DNA of 64,000 nt, taken from positions 1-64,000 of the forward strand of contig NZ_VSJK01000013.1 of NCBI RefSeq assembly GCF_008085915.1, written 5' to 3'. The position numbers were made by a program, and so were the translations under genes. How positions within the stretch are numbered: the stretch's first letter is position 1; every line of letters begins with the position of its first letter. Of the stretch, positions 63,154 through 64,000 are shown piece after piece. This stretch comes from Oceaniovalibus sp. ACAM 378 (GTDB lineage Bacteria; Pseudomonadota; Alphaproteobacteria; Rhodobacterales; Rhodobacteraceae). The notes under the pieces were generated by a model, which made no database searches, was not told where the DNA came from, and worked only from the letters and a program-made list of their open reading frames with translations.

Positions 63154-63411
63154 CAGTTCGAAAGGCCTTGGACAATGAGACGGCCGCCGTTCAAGCCTTG
63201 TAGAGTTGAATGCGCGTCCCACGTAAACGGCCTTGGTGAGGTCCACAAAGTCTGCACTCGAGTGGTGTTCGACGTCCTTGACGTTGCGGTCAGGAGCCTC
63301 GCCAAGCCGATGAACGAGTACAAACGGCGCGTCGCGCCCGCGTTGCTCAAAAGGGGCGTTCACCAAGGTACTGCGCCCGCTTTCGACCTTCTGCCAAGGA
63401 AGCGGGGCCAT
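63154..63411 (-). CDS. Doubtful short open frame
   Basis: The frame MAPLPWQKVESGRSTLVNAP through a VYVGRAFNSTRLERRPSHCP end gives about 86 residues of uncertain composition upstream of the GNAT gene. It could be a degenerate fragment; no family was seen and no ribosome site is clear. Confidence 0.25.
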
Positions 63412-63437
63412 CGACAACGCCTCATATAGTTGACAAG

Positions 63438-63845
63438 TCAGGTTGCACCTCCTCGCCGACAAGGCGCCTTGCGTCGAGCCAGAAGTCCTAGAGAGATGAG
63501 AAGCGCGAGAGGGAATCCGCTCGGCGGCATCAGGAGGGTGCCAGTCACGGACCAGCCAACTATTGCGAAGATAACGGCGCGCGGTGCGGGCAATCCTCGA
63601 TTGTCGATCCAGACCAGAAGGTAGCCGAGGCAGATGAAAGGCCAGGCGAAACTTCCAAAGGTGGACCAGAAGGCGAAGCCGCTGAGCATAAGCGGAGGTG
63701 ACTGTTGAGCAACAGGCAGCCAATGATCAAAGGTCCACAGTGCTCCTCGACCCCAGCCCAAGGCATAGTTAGCAGCATCGCTGCCAAGAACGAGGAAATG
63801 AAGCACACCCAATGCTATCAGGGCGAAGCATGACACTCTGTACAT
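63438..63845 (-). CDS. Small integral membrane protein (DUF6463-like)
   Basis: The 135-residue protein has four hydrophobic helices (CFALIALGVLHFLVLG, LMLSGFAFWSTFGSFAWPF, GYLLVWIDNRGLP... AVIFAIVGWSVTGTLLMPP, FPLALLISLGLLARR) and a basic tail RRKAPCRRGG. It resembles DUF6463-type proteins. The 155 nt between it and the right edge contain nothing that I recognise. Confidence 0.65.
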   Translation of the reverse strand: MYRVSCFALIALGVLHFLVLGSDAANYALGWGRGALWTFDHWLPVAQQSPPLMLSGFAFWSTFGSFAWPFICLGYLLVWIDNRGLPAPRAVIFAIVGWSVTGTLLMPPSGFPLALLISLGLLARRKAPCRRGGAT

Positions 63846-64000
63846 TATGCGTGTCTCTCCGCATCGACAGCTTCAATCCCAAGACAATTTTCAGTCATCC
63901 ATCCATTCCTTCGTCTGCTGAAGAGCCTGCCAGTTTTTAGTTCAACAGCCTTGCAAGGCTGGTAAAGTCTGCACTCCAGTCTTGCTCCACTTCCTCGACG

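Noticed and set aside
63151-63723. 190-codon open frame on the minus strand
   Set aside because: Its upstream half is an out-of-frame reading of the membrane-protein gene at 63438-63845; only the last 86 codons could be considered and remain doubtful.

Overview
The window is high-GC DNA with closely packed, often 4-nt-overlapping genes. Its protein families (gene-transfer-agent-like tail proteins, DUF2793, DUF2163, DUF2460, TIGR02219- and TIGR02594-type peptidases) point to an alphaproteobacterium, most likely Rhodobacterales. It holds three stacked accessory blocks and a stretch of ordinary chromosome-like genes.

Left edge (1-3.8 kb): the tail of an unidentified gene, then a 1205-codon reverse transcriptase-nitrilase fusion of the DRT1/UG1 defence type.

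Prophage (about 3.8-48.8 kb): read leftwards from 27.1 kb, the late genes are terminase, gpW, portal, S49 protease with a probable nested scaffold, decoration protein, capsid, joining proteins, tail tube, tail chaperones, tape measure, gp12/13/14/15-like baseplate genes, DUF2793 fibre, holins and endolysin. The head and packaging half is lambda-like and the tail half is GTA-like. The tail chaperone carries a -1 programmed frameshift signal (A AAA AAC plus a stem-loop). Two unrelated genes sit inside the late operon: a SEC-C protein with its own terminator and an opposite-strand membrane-anchored protein. The early region (42.7-46.3 kb) holds a HTH replication gene containing DNA iterons, a VRR-NUC nuclease, a cytosine methyltransferase and an AlpA-like regulator. 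The integrase at 46.9-48.2 kb is preceded by a cluster of GGGTGGC heptamers that may be its arm sites. Cargo in 27.2-42.6 kb comprises a DUF3489 protein, a DUF1989 enzyme, an uncharacterised two-gene membrane-protein pair (28.5-30.3 kb), a ParB-methyltransferase fusion, a broken IS110 element and a seven-gene type I restriction operon. In that operon hsdM is frameshifted, and a DUF6615 nuclease-like protein, a membrane pentapeptide-repeat protein and a small unknown protein lie between hsdS and hsdR. A PD-(D/E)xK-like gene closes it.

Second island (about 48.9-54.6 kb): an unrecognised three-gene operon (48.9-51.6 kb), a truncated EamA transporter and a large serine recombinase. The recombinase reading frame ends inside the 3' half of a tRNA-fMet copy. 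A degenerate tRNA-Arg(CCG) copy lies about 0.4 kb beyond the recombinase start. Both look like attachment-site scars.

Right flank (55-64 kb): two TetR-controlled modules with visible operators, small stress or detoxification enzymes (NmrA-like reductase, GFA, VOC, RibD-like reductase, alpha/beta hydrolase), a rifampin ADP-ribosyltransferase (arr), a GNAT acetyltransferase and several decayed gene remnants.

The best candidates for undescribed systems are the pair at 28468-30283, the operon at 48964-51622, and the restriction operon with embedded accessory genes at 33223-42647. All functional statements rest on motif recognition by eye.
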